Assembly: GCA_015061465.1 (NCBI GenBank)
Contig: SUWN01000022.1
Span: 1 to 38,790, forward strand
Length of the DNA stretch: 38,790 nt
Origin: Treponema bryantii
GTDB taxonomy: Bacteria > Spirochaetota > Spirochaetia > Treponematales > Treponemataceae
Reading direction: 5' to 3'
How positions within the stretch are numbered: position 1 is the first letter of the stretch; every line of letters starts with the position of its first letter. The notes below the pieces were generated by a model that did no database searches, was not told the DNA's origin, and was given only the letters and a program-made list of their open reading frames with translations. Shown here piece after piece: positions 16,135 through 24,993 of this stretch. Both the position numbers and the translations under genes were made by a program.

Positions 16135-16215
16135 ATACGTACGGTCAAGGCACGCTTTGCTCAAGGCCTTGACTCGTCCGTTTTTCGGATTTTTAATAAA
16201 CCCTAAATAAAAAAA
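16134..16215. repeat. Right arm of the 82-bp inverted repeat; contains REP-like copy 2
   Basis: Reverse complement of 15108-15189 at 80 of 82 positions. It contains CGTACGGTCAAGGC ... GCCTTGACTCGTCCG (16137-16180). Its outer edge is the T tract of the gyrA terminator on the minus strand, just as the left arm begins at the xylB terminator T tract. Confidence 0.93.
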
Positions 16216-16254
16216 GGTGTGCTCAAAAAATTTTCATTTTTTAAGACACACCTT
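16209..16254 (-). terminator. gyrBA operon terminator
   Basis: On the minus strand, AAGGTGTG-type arms (16247-16254 with 16214-16221) with extended A/T pairing, then a run of seven Ts (16215-16209). It lies about 150 nt beyond the gyrA stop. The stretch between (16255-16405) holds three weak hairpins (AACTAT/ATAGTT 16278-16294; AACATT/AATGTT 16326-16341; CTAATTC/GAATTAG 16369-16395) and no gene. Confidence 0.8.
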
Positions 16255-16405
16255 GCCTGATGTATATATTTTTCCCTAACTATTATCTATAGTTATTTCC
16301 CTTTGATTATTATCATTTAAATATTAACATTTGTCAATGTTTAAATTCATAATTTATTATTCAATCGTCTAATTCTTTGTATTATAAGGAATTAGAACGT
16401 TTGTT

Positions 16406-18922
16406 TTATTCATTATCACGTTTTTCTTGAACTTTGTCTATTCCAACAAGATAATCAGGTTCAGAAACTTTAACAATTGTAATTCCAGAAGCGCCAGCTC
16501 CTTGTTGTTTAATTTCTGTTGCTTTAATTCTTAAAGTTTTTCCCTGACTTGTCATACAAACAATTTCATCAGAATCACAAATACTAACAGCTCCAATAAT
16601 TTCACCTTTGCCATCTATATTTCCAAAGATTCTTTGACCTCCAGTTCCTCTTCCATGTGTAGAGAACAAGTCTGAAGAAATTCGTTTTCCGTGACCTTTT
16701 TCTGTAACAAGAATTAATCCTGTTCCTTCTTCTACTTTTACAGCAGCAGCAATTTCATCACCTTCAGCAAGCTTCATTCCTTTTATACCGCGGCTAGCTC
16801 TTCCCATAGAACGAACAGAATCTTCTTTTATCTTTAATGCTTTTCCTCTTCTAGAAATTAACATTACTTCTGTTGAACCAGTTGTTTGAATTGCACTGAT
16901 TAATTTGTCTCCTGTATCAAGTTTAAGACCGATGATACCTCTTGTTTTTGCGTTGCTAAATTCTGTTGTATGAACTTTCTTTACAACACCATTTGCTGTA
17001 GTCATAAACAAGTATTGATCTTCTGCAAATTCTTTTAGTGAAACAACAGCTGTAATTTCTTCATCTGGACCAACAGCCAAAAGACTCTTTATGTGAGCTC
17101 CTCGGCTTGTTCTTTCAGATTCAGGAATTTCATGAACTTTTATCCAATACGCTTTTCCAACGTTTGTAATAAAAAGCAAATAATCTTTTGTAGAACCAAT
17201 AAATAATTGATTAATATAATCGTCTTCAAGGAGAGCGGCACTGTTACTTCCCTTGCCTCCCCTATCTTGTTTTTTATATTTTTCTACAGAAACGCGTTTG
17301 ATATAACCAAGACGAGAAATCATGACAACCATGTCTTCTTCTTTAATCATATCTTCAACGTTGATTTGTTCAACTTCATCAGCAACGATTTCTGTTTTTC
17401 TATCGTCACCATATTTTTCTGCAAGTTCATTTGTGTCGTTTTTGATGATTTCCAAAATCTTATTGTGATTATCAAGCAAGTCTTGTAAATAATCTATCCA
17501 AGCCTGAAGTTCTTTAATTTCTTTTTGTAAATCTTCAATTTGCAAATGTGTAAGACGTTTAAGTTGCATATCAACAATTGCTTGTGATTGTTCTTCATCA
17601 AAATCAAAGCGTTTTTCCAAAGAACGTTTTGCAGCTTCTGTGTCAGCACTTTCTTTAATTATTTTGATAACTTCATCAATATTATTAATTGCTTTTATCA
17701 ATGCTTGCAAAATGTGCATTCTATGTTTTGCAACTTTTAAATCATAAATTGTACGACGTGTAATAACTTCATCACGATGTTTTACAAAAAGAGCAATTAA
17801 TTGTTTGAGAGTCAAAATCTCTGGTTTTAAATATTGCGAAGGAAGTGTATATAATCCTGGTTCATCATAACGAGGAGCGCCTTCTTTATCTTGAGGAACA
17901 AGAGCAAGATTTATTACACCAAAGTTTGACTGTAAATCAGTTTTTGCAAAAAGTTGATTCAAAACTATTTTTGTGATTGCACCACGTTTTAAATCAACAA
18001 CAATACGCATTCCTGTACGGTCAGAAGATTCATCGTTTGCGTTTACAATTCCTTCAATTTGTTTGTCACGAACAAGTTCTTTTATACGACGAATAATATT
18101 TGTTGTATTTACGCCATAAGGTACTTCTGTAAAAACAATAGATTCCTTTCCTTTTTTGTCAGTTTCGATTGTGAACTTAGAACGTATCGTTACTTTTCCA
18201 CGACCTGTTGTATATGCTTTTTTAATTCCCGCTTTTCCGTAGATTGTTCCTCCTGTTGGAAAATCAGGACCTTTTATATATTTCATTAATTCTTCTATTG
18301 TAATGTCAGGATTATCAATATAAGCACTAACAGCTGCTGCAACTTCGCGCAAGTTATGACTTGGCATATTTGTTGCCATACCAACTGCAATACCTGTTGT
18401 TCCGTTACAAAGAAGGAATGGAAATTTTGCAGGAAGAACAGAAGGTTCGTCTGTTGTATCATCAAAGTTTCGAACCATATCAACTGTGTTTTTGTTGATA
18501 TCTGCAACCATTTCTTCTGTAATTTTAGACATCTTTGCTTCTGTATAACGATAAGCTGCTGGAGGGTCACCGGCAATTGTACCAAAGTTTCCCTGAGGAG
18601 TAACAGTTGTATAACGTTGAGCAAAATCTTGTCCAAGACGAACTAAAGCATCATAAACAGAAGCGTCGCCGTGTGGGTGATATTTTCCTAATACATCTCC
18701 GACGATTGTCGCACATTTTTTTGTAGCACCACCAGATTTTAAATGTAAACTTTCCATTGAATACATAATTCTACGATGAACAGGTTTTAATCCATCACGA
18801 ACATCTGGCAAAGCACGTTGAACAATTACGGACATCGAATAGTCAATGTACGCTTGTTTTACTTCGTCTTCAATTGGTATTTTTATTACAGTTCCACCTT
18901 CTGGTGTTTTGATTTCTTCCAT
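16406..18922 (-). CDS. gyrA: DNA gyrase subunit A
   Basis: Breakage-reunion subunit of gyrase, which introduces negative supercoils; 838 aa. Seen: catalytic tyrosine Tyr126 in RYTEAKMSKI, the winged-helix/tower core, and a C-terminal beta-pinwheel with the GyrA-box QDRGGKG, which marks it as gyrase rather than topoisomerase IV. The quinolone-determining region reads HPHGDASVYDAL, so the residue equivalent to E. coli Ser83 is Ala87; Asp91 (E. coli 87) is kept. This predicts intrinsically lower quinolone susceptibility. It lies 38 nt downstream of gyrB with AAGGAT as ribosome site; the two form one operon ending at 16209. Confidence 0.97.
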   Translation of the reverse strand: MEEIKTPEGGTVIKIPIEDEVKQAYIDYSMSVIVQRALPDVRDGLKPVHRRIMYSMESLHLKSGGATKKCATIVGDVLGKYHPHGDASVYDALVRLGQDFAQRYTTVTPQGNFGTIAGDPPAAYRYTEAKMSKITEEMVADINKNTVDMVRNFDDTTDEPSVLPAKFPFLLCNGTTGIAVGMATNMPSHNLREVAAAVSAYIDNPDITIEELMKYIKGPDFPTGGTIYGKAGIKKAYTTGRGKVTIRSKFTIETDKKGKESIVFTEVPYGVNTTNIIRRIKELVRDKQIEGIVNANDESSDRTGMRIVVDLKRGAITKIVLNQLFAKTDLQSNFGVINLALVPQDKEGAPRYDEPGLYTLPSQYLKPEILTLKQLIALFVKHRDEVITRRTIYDLKVAKHRMHILQALIKAINNIDEVIKIIKESADTEAAKRSLEKRFDFDEEQSQAIVDMQLKRLTHLQIEDLQKEIKELQAWIDYLQDLLDNHNKILEIIKNDTNELAEKYGDDRKTEIVADEVEQINVEDMIKEEDMVVMISRLGYIKRVSVEKYKKQDRGGKGSNSAALLEDDYINQLFIGSTKDYLLFITNVGKAYWIKVHEIPESERTSRGAHIKSLLAVGPDEEITAVVSLKEFAEDQYLFMTTANGVVKKVHTTEFSNAKTRGIIGLKLDTGDKLISAIQTTGSTEVMLISRRGKALKIKEDSVRSMGRASRGIKGMKLAEGDEIAAAVKVEEGTGLILVTEKGHGKRISSDLFSTHGRGTGGQRIFGNIDGKGEIIGAVSICDSDEIVCMTSQGKTLRIKATEIKQQGAGASGITIVKVSEPDYLVGIDKVQEKRDNE

Positions 18923-18940
18923 TTTGTTTTATCCTTTTAA

Positions 18941-18954
18941 CTAACTATCGTTAG
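18941..18954. promoter_or_regulatory. CTAAC-N4-GTTAG hairpin/motif between gyrB and gyrA
   Basis: CTAACTATCGTTAG in the 38-nt gap between gyrB stop and gyrA start. It can form a 6-bp stem ACTAAC/GTTAGT in the mRNA or act as a DNA site. Confidence 0.35.
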
Positions 18955-18960
18955 TTTGTT

Positions 18961-20925
18961 TTATATATCCAAATTAGCATAACTTGAATTGGATTCTATG
19001 AAGTTTCTTCTTGGTTCAACTTCTTCACCCATACAAACGCTAAAAATTTTATCAGCAGCAATTGCATCAGGAACAGTTACAACTCTCATTTTTCTTTGTG
19101 TTGGATTCATAGTTGTTTCCCAAAGTTGTTTTCCGTCCATTTCACCAAGACCTTTGTATCTTTGGATGATTGCTTTATTTCTTGCTTCTCCCAAAGATTC
19201 AAGCGCTTTTTCTTGTTCTTCATCACTGTATGTGTAAATTGGATTTTTATCATTTGTTGTTTTCTTAATGCTGTACAAAGGTGGCATTGCAAGATAGATG
19301 TGTCCTTTTTCAATAAGTTCAGGCATATATCTGAAGAAGAATGTTAACAACAAAGTACGAATATGGCTTCCGTCAACATCGGCATCGGCCATAATAATGA
19401 TTTTGTGATAACGCAATTTATCAATATTAAAATCTTTACCAAAGCCCGCACCTAATGTTGCAATAACTGGTTCCAATTTTTCGTTGCTCATTACTTTTTC
19501 TGGACGAACTTTTTCTACGTTCAACATTTTTCCCCACAGAGGAAGAATTGCCTGTGTTTTTGGGTCTCGTCCTTTTTTTGCAGAACCGCCGGCAGAGTCT
19601 CCTTCGACGATGTAAACTTCACATAGTTCAGGATTTTTTAATGAACAGTCAGCAAGTTTTTCTGGAAGCCCAAATCCATCAGACATTGTTTTTTTACGCA
19701 TATTGTCTTTGGCTTTGCGAGCTGCAATTCTGGCTCTTGCTTCATCCATTGCTTTTTTAAGAATCGCTTCTGTAACTTGTGGATTTTGTTCAAAATAAAT
19801 TGTGAGTTTTTCTTTTACAATTTGATTTACGATTGTTGCAACTTCTGTGTTTCCAAGTTTGTCTTTTGTCTGACCAACAAATTCTGGTTCAGGAACTTTC
19901 ATAGAAATTACACAAGTCAAACCTGAACGAACATCTTCGCCCATAAGTTTTTCGCCTTTATTTTCATCGGCTTTTTTGCTTTTATCGCTTGTGTCTTTTT
20001 CAAATTGTTTTTTTAATTTTTCGTTGTTATCAAGACATTTATTTAAAACGAATGTAAGCGCTGTTTTAAAACCATCTAAGTGAGTACCACCGTCACGTGT
20101 ATTAATATCGTTTACATAAGTTCTGATATTTTCAGCAAAAGATGTGTTGTAATGCATTGAAATTTCTGTGATTACATCATCTTTTTCTTCGTAAATATAA
20201 ATTGGTTCAGCAGGAAGAACGTTTTTGCCTTCATCAATACTTTTTACAAATTCGTTGATTCCGCCTTCATATCTTAAAACTTCTTCTTTTACTTTTTCTA
20301 AGCGTTCATCACGGAAGATGATTGTTACACCGCTATTTAAAAAAGCAAGTTCTCTTAATCTATCTTTTAGAACGTCAAAATCATAAGTTGTTGTTTCTGT
20401 AAAAATTGTTTTATCAGCTTTCCAACGAATTGTAGTTCCGTGTTTGTCTGTATCGCCAATAACTTCAACTTTTGTTTTTGGAATTCCTCTTTCGTATTTT
20501 TGTCTGTGAATATGACCATCTTTATAAATTGTTGCTTCAAGCCAATCTGAAAGTGCGTTTACACAAGAAACACCGACACCGTGCAAACCACCAGAAACTT
20601 TGTATGAACCTTTATCAAATTTTCCTCCAGCGTGAAGGCGTGTTAATACAAGTTCCAAAGCACTGATTTTTTCTGTTGGGTGAATATCAACTGGAATACC
20701 ACGTCCATTATCTTCAACACGAACAATATCATCTTTTTCTAGAGCAATAACAATATTATCACAAAAACCTGCCATTGCTTCGTCAATTGAGTTATCTACT
20801 GTTTCGTAAACAAGATGATGAAGTCCTTTTGGTCCTGTTGAACCTATATACATACCTGGTCTTTTTCTTACAGCTTCAAGTCCTTTTAAAACTTGAATAC
20901 TACCAGCACCGTAATCTGCAGCCAT
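18961..20925 (-). CDS. gyrB: DNA gyrase subunit B
   Basis: ATPase subunit of gyrase, 654 aa. Seen: GHKL ATPase motifs ETVDNSIDEA (41-50), DNGRGIPVD (72-80) and GGLHGVGVSCVNALS (112-126), and the TOPRIM metal-binding EGDSAGGSAKKGRD (Glu441) with DADVDG (514-519). The quinolone-region segment reads LPLWGKMLNVEK, with tryptophan at the position of E. coli Lys447. A charged insert lies at about 305-330. AAAGGAT precedes the ATG. It is transcribed divergently from dnaA across a 167-bp gap and upstream of gyrA. Confidence 0.97.
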   Translation of the reverse strand: MAADYGAGSIQVLKGLEAVRKRPGMYIGSTGPKGLHHLVYETVDNSIDEAMAGFCDNIVIALEKDDIVRVEDNGRGIPVDIHPTEKISALELVLTRLHAGGKFDKGSYKVSGGLHGVGVSCVNALSDWLEATIYKDGHIHRQKYERGIPKTKVEVIGDTDKHGTTIRWKADKTIFTETTTYDFDVLKDRLRELAFLNSGVTIIFRDERLEKVKEEVLRYEGGINEFVKSIDEGKNVLPAEPIYIYEEKDDVITEISMHYNTSFAENIRTYVNDINTRDGGTHLDGFKTALTFVLNKCLDNNEKLKKQFEKDTSDKSKKADENKGEKLMGEDVRSGLTCVISMKVPEPEFVGQTKDKLGNTEVATIVNQIVKEKLTIYFEQNPQVTEAILKKAMDEARARIAARKAKDNMRKKTMSDGFGLPEKLADCSLKNPELCEVYIVEGDSAGGSAKKGRDPKTQAILPLWGKMLNVEKVRPEKVMSNEKLEPVIATLGAGFGKDFNIDKLRYHKIIIMADADVDGSHIRTLLLTFFFRYMPELIEKGHIYLAMPPLYSIKKTTNDKNPIYTYSDEEQEKALESLGEARNKAIIQRYKGLGEMDGKQLWETTMNPTQRKMRVVTVPDAIAADKIFSVCMGEEVEPRRNFIESNSSYANLDI

Positions 20926-21002
20926 TTTTTTATCCTTTTTTTTTAATTTTCAAAAAAAATACAATATATAAGTATAAAGTAAATAAAAAAAAGTTTCCAT
21001 AA

Positions 21003-21016
21003 CTAACAAGTGTTAA
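21003..21016. promoter_or_regulatory. CTAAC-N4-GTT motif in the gyrB/dnaA divergent region
   Basis: CTAACAAGTGTTAA, an inverted repeat CTAACA-AG-TGTTAA located 78 bp upstream of the gyrB start and 77 bp upstream of dnaA. Confidence 0.35.
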
Positions 21017-21054
21017 TTTGAATGAATAAAATTTACTTAATAAAAATATGTTGC

Positions 21055-21084
21055 TTGCTAAAAATTCACAAAACAATTTATAAT
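21055..21084 (+). promoter_or_regulatory. dnaA promoter, near-leaderless
   Basis: TTGCTA (21055-21060), 18-bp spacer, TATAAT (21079-21084). Only 8 bases separate the -10 from the dnaA ATG, and there is no Shine-Dalgarno, so the mRNA should have little or no leader. Confidence 0.6.
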
Positions 21085-21092
21085 AAATCGCT

Positions 21093-22529
21093 ATGAGTGA
21101 AAGAATTTATGAAGAAGCATGGCATTATGCTATGCAAGAAATTAAGAAAGAATTTGAAAATCTCAATAAATCAACAGAATTTTCTCTTTATTTTGAAAAA
21201 ATGATTTATTTTGAAGACACAATTGATACAATCACAATTTCTTTAGGAACAGTTTTTTTAAAAACAATGATTGAAACTAAAGGATATTTGGACAAAATTT
21301 TAAACAAAATTAAAGAACTCACTTGTCAGGATAATCTTAAAATTGAATGTTTGATAAAAGAAGAAAAAAAAGCTACAGAAAATTTAGAAATTCCAACTGA
21401 AGAAAAACCAAAAGAAAATTATGAAAAAGATTTTGTTCCAGAAGAAACAGCTGATTTTTCAATAAAACAAGATTCTTTACCAAAAACAAATAAAAAACAT
21501 CCTCAATTAAAAGAGGAATATAATTTTGATTCTTTTGTTTCTAGCGATAATACAATGTTTGCTTATAATGCAGCTCTCGCAATTTCAAAAAATCCAGGAA
21601 AACAACACAATCCTGTTTTATTTTACGGTGGTGTTGGTCTTGGAAAAACTCACTTAATGCAAGCAGTTGGAAATTACATTCATCAAAACAATAGCGATTT
21701 AAAAGTTTGTTATGTTACAGCAGAAACTTTTACAAATGAATTTACTTCATCATTTGTTTCTGGAACAACAAATGCTTTTAAAAATAAATATAGAAATCTT
21801 GATGTTTTATTAATTGACGACATCCACTTTTTACAAGGAAAAGAAGGAACTCAAGAAGAACTTTTTTACGCTTTTAATTCTCTTCATGATAAAAAAGCTC
21901 AAATGGTTTTTACTTGCGACAGACCAATTCGTGAAATTAGAAATATGACAGAACGTCTTTTAAGTAGACTTTCAAACGGTTTGTGTATTGATTTACAACC
22001 TCCAACTTACGAAACAAGATGTGCAATTATTCAAAAAAAATTGGAACTTCAAAATAAACAATTAAGTTCCGAAATTATTGATTTTATTGCAAAAAATGTT
22101 CAAACAAATATTAGAGATTTAGAATCTGCTTTAAATAAACTTTTAGGTTACGCAGAATTAACAAACAAAGAAATAACAATGGAAAGTGCAAAAAATTTAT
22201 TAAAAGATATTTTTTCAGGACCAAATTCAGAAAATATTTCTTTAGAAACAATCCAAAAAGTTATTGCAAAAAATTACAACATTACAGTTACTGAATTAAA
22301 AGGCAAAAAAAGAGATAAAAAATTTGTAATTCCTCGCCAAATTGCAATTTATATAACAAGAGAATTAACAGAATATTCATTTACAGAAATTGGAAATGAA
22401 TTTGGAGGAAAAGATCACTCTACAATTATGCATGCTTGTGAAAAAATAAATGAACAAATAAGAACTGATTCTTCATTTGATTTAAAAATCCAAGCATTTA
22501 TAAGAGAGATTAGAGAATATAAAAAATAA
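21093..22529 (+). CDS. dnaA: Chromosomal replication initiator DnaA
   Basis: Binds DnaA boxes at oriC and melts the origin. 478 aa. Domain I about 1-85, a lysine/glutamate-rich linker (domain II) about 88-145, AAA+ domain with Walker A GGVGLGKTH (179-187), Walker B LLIDDIHF and sensor I VFTCDRP, and the C-terminal domain IV DNA-binding signature GGKDHSTIMHACEKI. The binding sites lie immediately downstream (22565-22685) and in the parS island at 15.5-15.95 kb. Confidence 0.98.
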   Translation: MSERIYEEAWHYAMQEIKKEFENLNKSTEFSLYFEKMIYFEDTIDTITISLGTVFLKTMIETKGYLDKILNKIKELTCQDNLKIECLIKEEKKATENLEIPTEEKPKENYEKDFVPEETADFSIKQDSLPKTNKKHPQLKEEYNFDSFVSSDNTMFAYNAALAISKNPGKQHNPVLFYGGVGLGKTHLMQAVGNYIHQNNSDLKVCYVTAETFTNEFTSSFVSGTTNAFKNKYRNLDVLLIDDIHFLQGKEGTQEELFYAFNSLHDKKAQMVFTCDRPIREIRNMTERLLSRLSNGLCIDLQPPTYETRCAIIQKKLELQNKQLSSEIIDFIAKNVQTNIRDLESALNKLLGYAELTNKEITMESAKNLLKDIFSGPNSENISLETIQKVIAKNYNITVTELKGKKRDKKFVIPRQIAIYITRELTEYSFTEIGNEFGGKDHSTIMHACEKINEQIRTDSSFDLKIQAFIREIREYKK

Positions 22530-22564
22530 TTTCTTTTTTTAAAGTGCATATTATGATACAATAA

Positions 22565-22778
22565 TGTGGATAACTTTTAAAAAGTTGTGGATAATGTGGA
22601 TAAGTGGAAAAATTGTGGAATAAACATAGTTACTTATAAACTTTATAATTTGTTTATTTATAAAGAATTAAGTATCTTTTCCACAGTATCAACGCACTTA
22701 TTATTACTATTATTAAATTTATAAATTTATATTATAGTTATACATTGTATAAAAAAATAAATATTTTAGGAGATTCTT
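22565..22778. other. oriC: DnaA-box cluster, unwinding region
   Basis: The dnaA-dnaN intergenic region. Perfect DnaA boxes on the minus strand (TGTGGATAA) lie at 22565-22573, 22586-22594 and 22595-22603, the last two directly adjacent. A near match TGTGGAATA is at 22614-22622. A plus-strand box TTTTCCACA at 22677-22685 is followed by the GC-richer spacer GTATCAACGCAC (22686-22697) and a run of six trinucleotides TTA/CTA (22698-22715). Then comes a very AT-rich stretch to 22770. This order matches the bacterial basal origin unwinding system (DnaA box, GC spacer, DnaA-trio). Confidence 0.9.
22698..22715 (-). promoter_or_regulatory. DnaA-trio run within oriC
   Basis: The plus strand reads TTATTATTACTATTATTA; the complementary strand read 3' to 5' is AAT-AAT-AAT-GAT-AAT-AAT, matching the (G/A)A(T/A) trio motif that DnaA filaments use to open the origin. 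It is positioned 12 bp from a DnaA box. Confidence 0.72.
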
Positions 22779-23909
22779 ATGAAGTTTACATTTGATAGAG
22801 ATGCAATGATAAAAGAAATTGCTATTGCTCAAGAAATCATTACTAACAAAAGTCCAGTTTCTATTTTATCAAACATTTTAATTATTGCAGAAAACAATTC
22901 TTTAACAATTAAAGCAACTGATTCTACAGTAAAATTTACAACATCACTTCCTGTTGATATTCAAGAAGAAGGAAGTACAACAATCTTCTGTGATAAATTC
23001 ATGAGTATTCTTTCTAATTCTCCTTCTGGTGATATGGAATTTATAAAAGACGACATCACTGTTACAATTAAACCAATTGCAAAAAAAGTTAAATTCCAAC
23101 TTAAAAGCCAAACAAGTGATAAATTCCCAGAAATTTCTAAATATGATAATGTTCCTTTCTTTGAAATTTCATCAAAAGATTTTAAAGAAATGATTAAAGA
23201 AACAATTTTTGCAGTTTCTGAAGATAAAAACCGTTTCTTTATGACTGGTGTTTATTTTGTAAAAGAAAACGATATTTTGACAATGGTTGCAACAGATGGA
23301 AGACGCCTTTCTTGCGTAACAAAAAACTTTGGATACAATATTCCTGATTTTACACCAGCAATTATTCCTACAAAAATTTTAAGTTGTGTTCTTAAAAACG
23401 CATCTGACGAAGGAAATATTAAAATTGCAGTTGTTGATAAATCAATTTTTATAAAATTTGCAAATTATGAATTTTCATCAGTTCTTATTGATGGACAATT
23501 CCCAAATTATAAAAAAGTAATTCCAGAAAATCTAACAATGTCAATTATGGTAAACAAAGCTGATTTAGAAGCTGCTTTAAAACGTACAACAATCATGGTT
23601 GATAAAAAAGTTAGTAGAATTATTTTTAGAATTTCTTCTGGCGTTTTAAAACTTATTTCTCCAGAATCAGATATTGGTACTGCTGATGAAGAAATTCCAT
23701 GTCGTTACAATGGACAAGATATTGCAATGGCATTGAATTTTACATACGTTACAGAACCTTTAAAAGTAATTGATTCAGAAAATGTAGTTTTTGAATTCAA
23801 CGTAAACGAAAGCCAAAACGGAGAAGAAGCAAGTATTACAAAGGCAGTAATTATGAGAAGTGAACCAGCAGGTGATTATATTCACGTAATTATGCCAATG
23901 AATTTCTAA
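22779..23909 (+). CDS. dnaN: DNA polymerase III sliding clamp (beta subunit)
   Basis: Ring-shaped processivity clamp, 376 aa, normal length. Three repeated clamp folds; the N-terminal MKFTFDRDAMIKEI, the central TDGRRLSCV and the C-terminal YIHVIMPMNF (the family ends in ...MPM/LR-like) are recognisable. TAGGAG lies 7 nt before the ATG. First gene downstream of oriC, followed after 1 nt by recF. Confidence 0.97.
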   Translation: MKFTFDRDAMIKEIAIAQEIITNKSPVSILSNILIIAENNSLTIKATDSTVKFTTSLPVDIQEEGSTTIFCDKFMSILSNSPSGDMEFIKDDITVTIKPIAKKVKFQLKSQTSDKFPEISKYDNVPFFEISSKDFKEMIKETIFAVSEDKNRFFMTGVYFVKENDILTMVATDGRRLSCVTKNFGYNIPDFTPAIIPTKILSCVLKNASDEGNIKIAVVDKSIFIKFANYEFSSVLIDGQFPNYKKVIPENLTMSIMVNKADLEAALKRTTIMVDKKVSRIIFRISSGVLKLISPESDIGTADEEIPCRYNGQDIAMALNFTYVTEPLKVIDSENVVFEFNVNESQNGEEASITKAVIMRSEPAGDYIHVIMPMNF

Positions 23910-23910
23910 A

Positions 23911-24993
23911 ATGCCTTTTTTATATCAAACTCTATATAATTTTCGCAATCTAAAAAATGATACAATAGACCTTTCTAATAGAGAGGTCTATTTTGTCGGC
24001 GAAAATGGACAAGGCAAAAGTAATATTTTAGAATCTCTTTATTATTCTTCATACGGAGTTTCTTTTAGAACTCATACAGAATCTCAAATTATAAAAAAGA
24101 ACCAAAAAAATTTTAGTATAAATTCCATTTACAAAAAAAATGATGAAATTCAAAAGGTTTCCATAATTTATGATGAAGGAAAAAAAAGAATTGAAAAAAA
24201 TGGAAAAAAAATTGTAGATAGAAAAGAATTAATAAATACGATTCCTTGTATTCTTTTTTGTCACGATGATATGCGTTTTGCAACAGGCGAGCCAGAAAAT
24301 CGACGTTTTTTTATAGACCAATCTTTGACTTTGTACGATTCACTTTATATTGACGATTTAAGAAATTACAAAAAAATCTTAAAAAGTAGAAATTTAATTT
24401 TGAAAAGTCATCAGTATGAAATGCTCGATGTTTATGATAATCAGTTGGCCCAACAAGGTTTAATAATTCAGGAAAAACGTAAAAAAGCGATTTTTTTGTT
24501 TAATCAAATTTTTGGAAAAATTTACGCGGAAATTACAGGAATTGAAGGTTTGACAATTCATTATGGAACTTCATGGAAATCTGAAAATGAAAAAATCACT
24601 TATGAAGAAATTTTAAAAATCCTTGAATCAAAAAGAGAACAAGACAAAACTTTTGAAACAACAATGAGCGGACCTCACAGAGACAGAATAAATTTTGTTT
24701 TGGAAAATAAAAATTTTGTTCAAACGGCTTCTACTGGACAATGCAGATTAATTTCGCTTTTATTAAGAGTTGCTCAAGCTGTTTTTTACACAAGAACAAC
24801 AGGATTAAAACCAGTTTTATTAATGGACGACGTTTTACTTGAATTGGATCCGGATAAAAGACAAAAATTAACCGCACTTCTTCCTGAATATGAACAATTA
24901 TTTTGTACATTTTTACCCGGTGAACCTTACGAAAGATATATGAAAGACACAACAAAAATTTATAAAATTTCAAACGGAGAATGGTATGAGTGA
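23911..24993 (+). CDS. recF: Recombination/repair ATPase RecF
   Basis: SMC-like ATPase that loads RecA at gaps with RecO/RecR. 360 aa. Seen: Walker A VGENGQGKSN (about 31-40), the signature region TASTGQCRLISLLLRVAQ, and Walker B PVLLMDDVLLELDPDKR. The ATG follows the dnaN stop by one base without a clear ribosome site, suggesting translational coupling. The 3' end overlaps dciA by 8 nt. Confidence 0.95.
   Translation: MPFLYQTLYNFRNLKNDTIDLSNREVYFVGENGQGKSNILESLYYSSYGVSFRTHTESQIIKKNQKNFSINSIYKKNDEIQKVSIIYDEGKKRIEKNGKKIVDRKELINTIPCILFCHDDMRFATGEPENRRFFIDQSLTLYDSLYIDDLRNYKKILKSRNLILKSHQYEMLDVYDNQLAQQGLIIQEKRKKAIFLFNQIFGKIYAEITGIEGLTIHYGTSWKSENEKITYEEILKILESKREQDKTFETTMSGPHRDRINFVLENKNFVQTASTGQCRLISLLLRVAQAVFYTRTTGLKPVLLMDDVLLELDPDKRQKLTALLPEYEQLFCTFLPGEPYERYMKDTTKIYKISNGEWYE

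Noticed and set aside
15986-16210. 74-codon open frame next to gyrA
   Set aside because: Composed of the REP-like palindromes and the inverted-repeat arm; no ribosome site; the hairpins explain the sequence.
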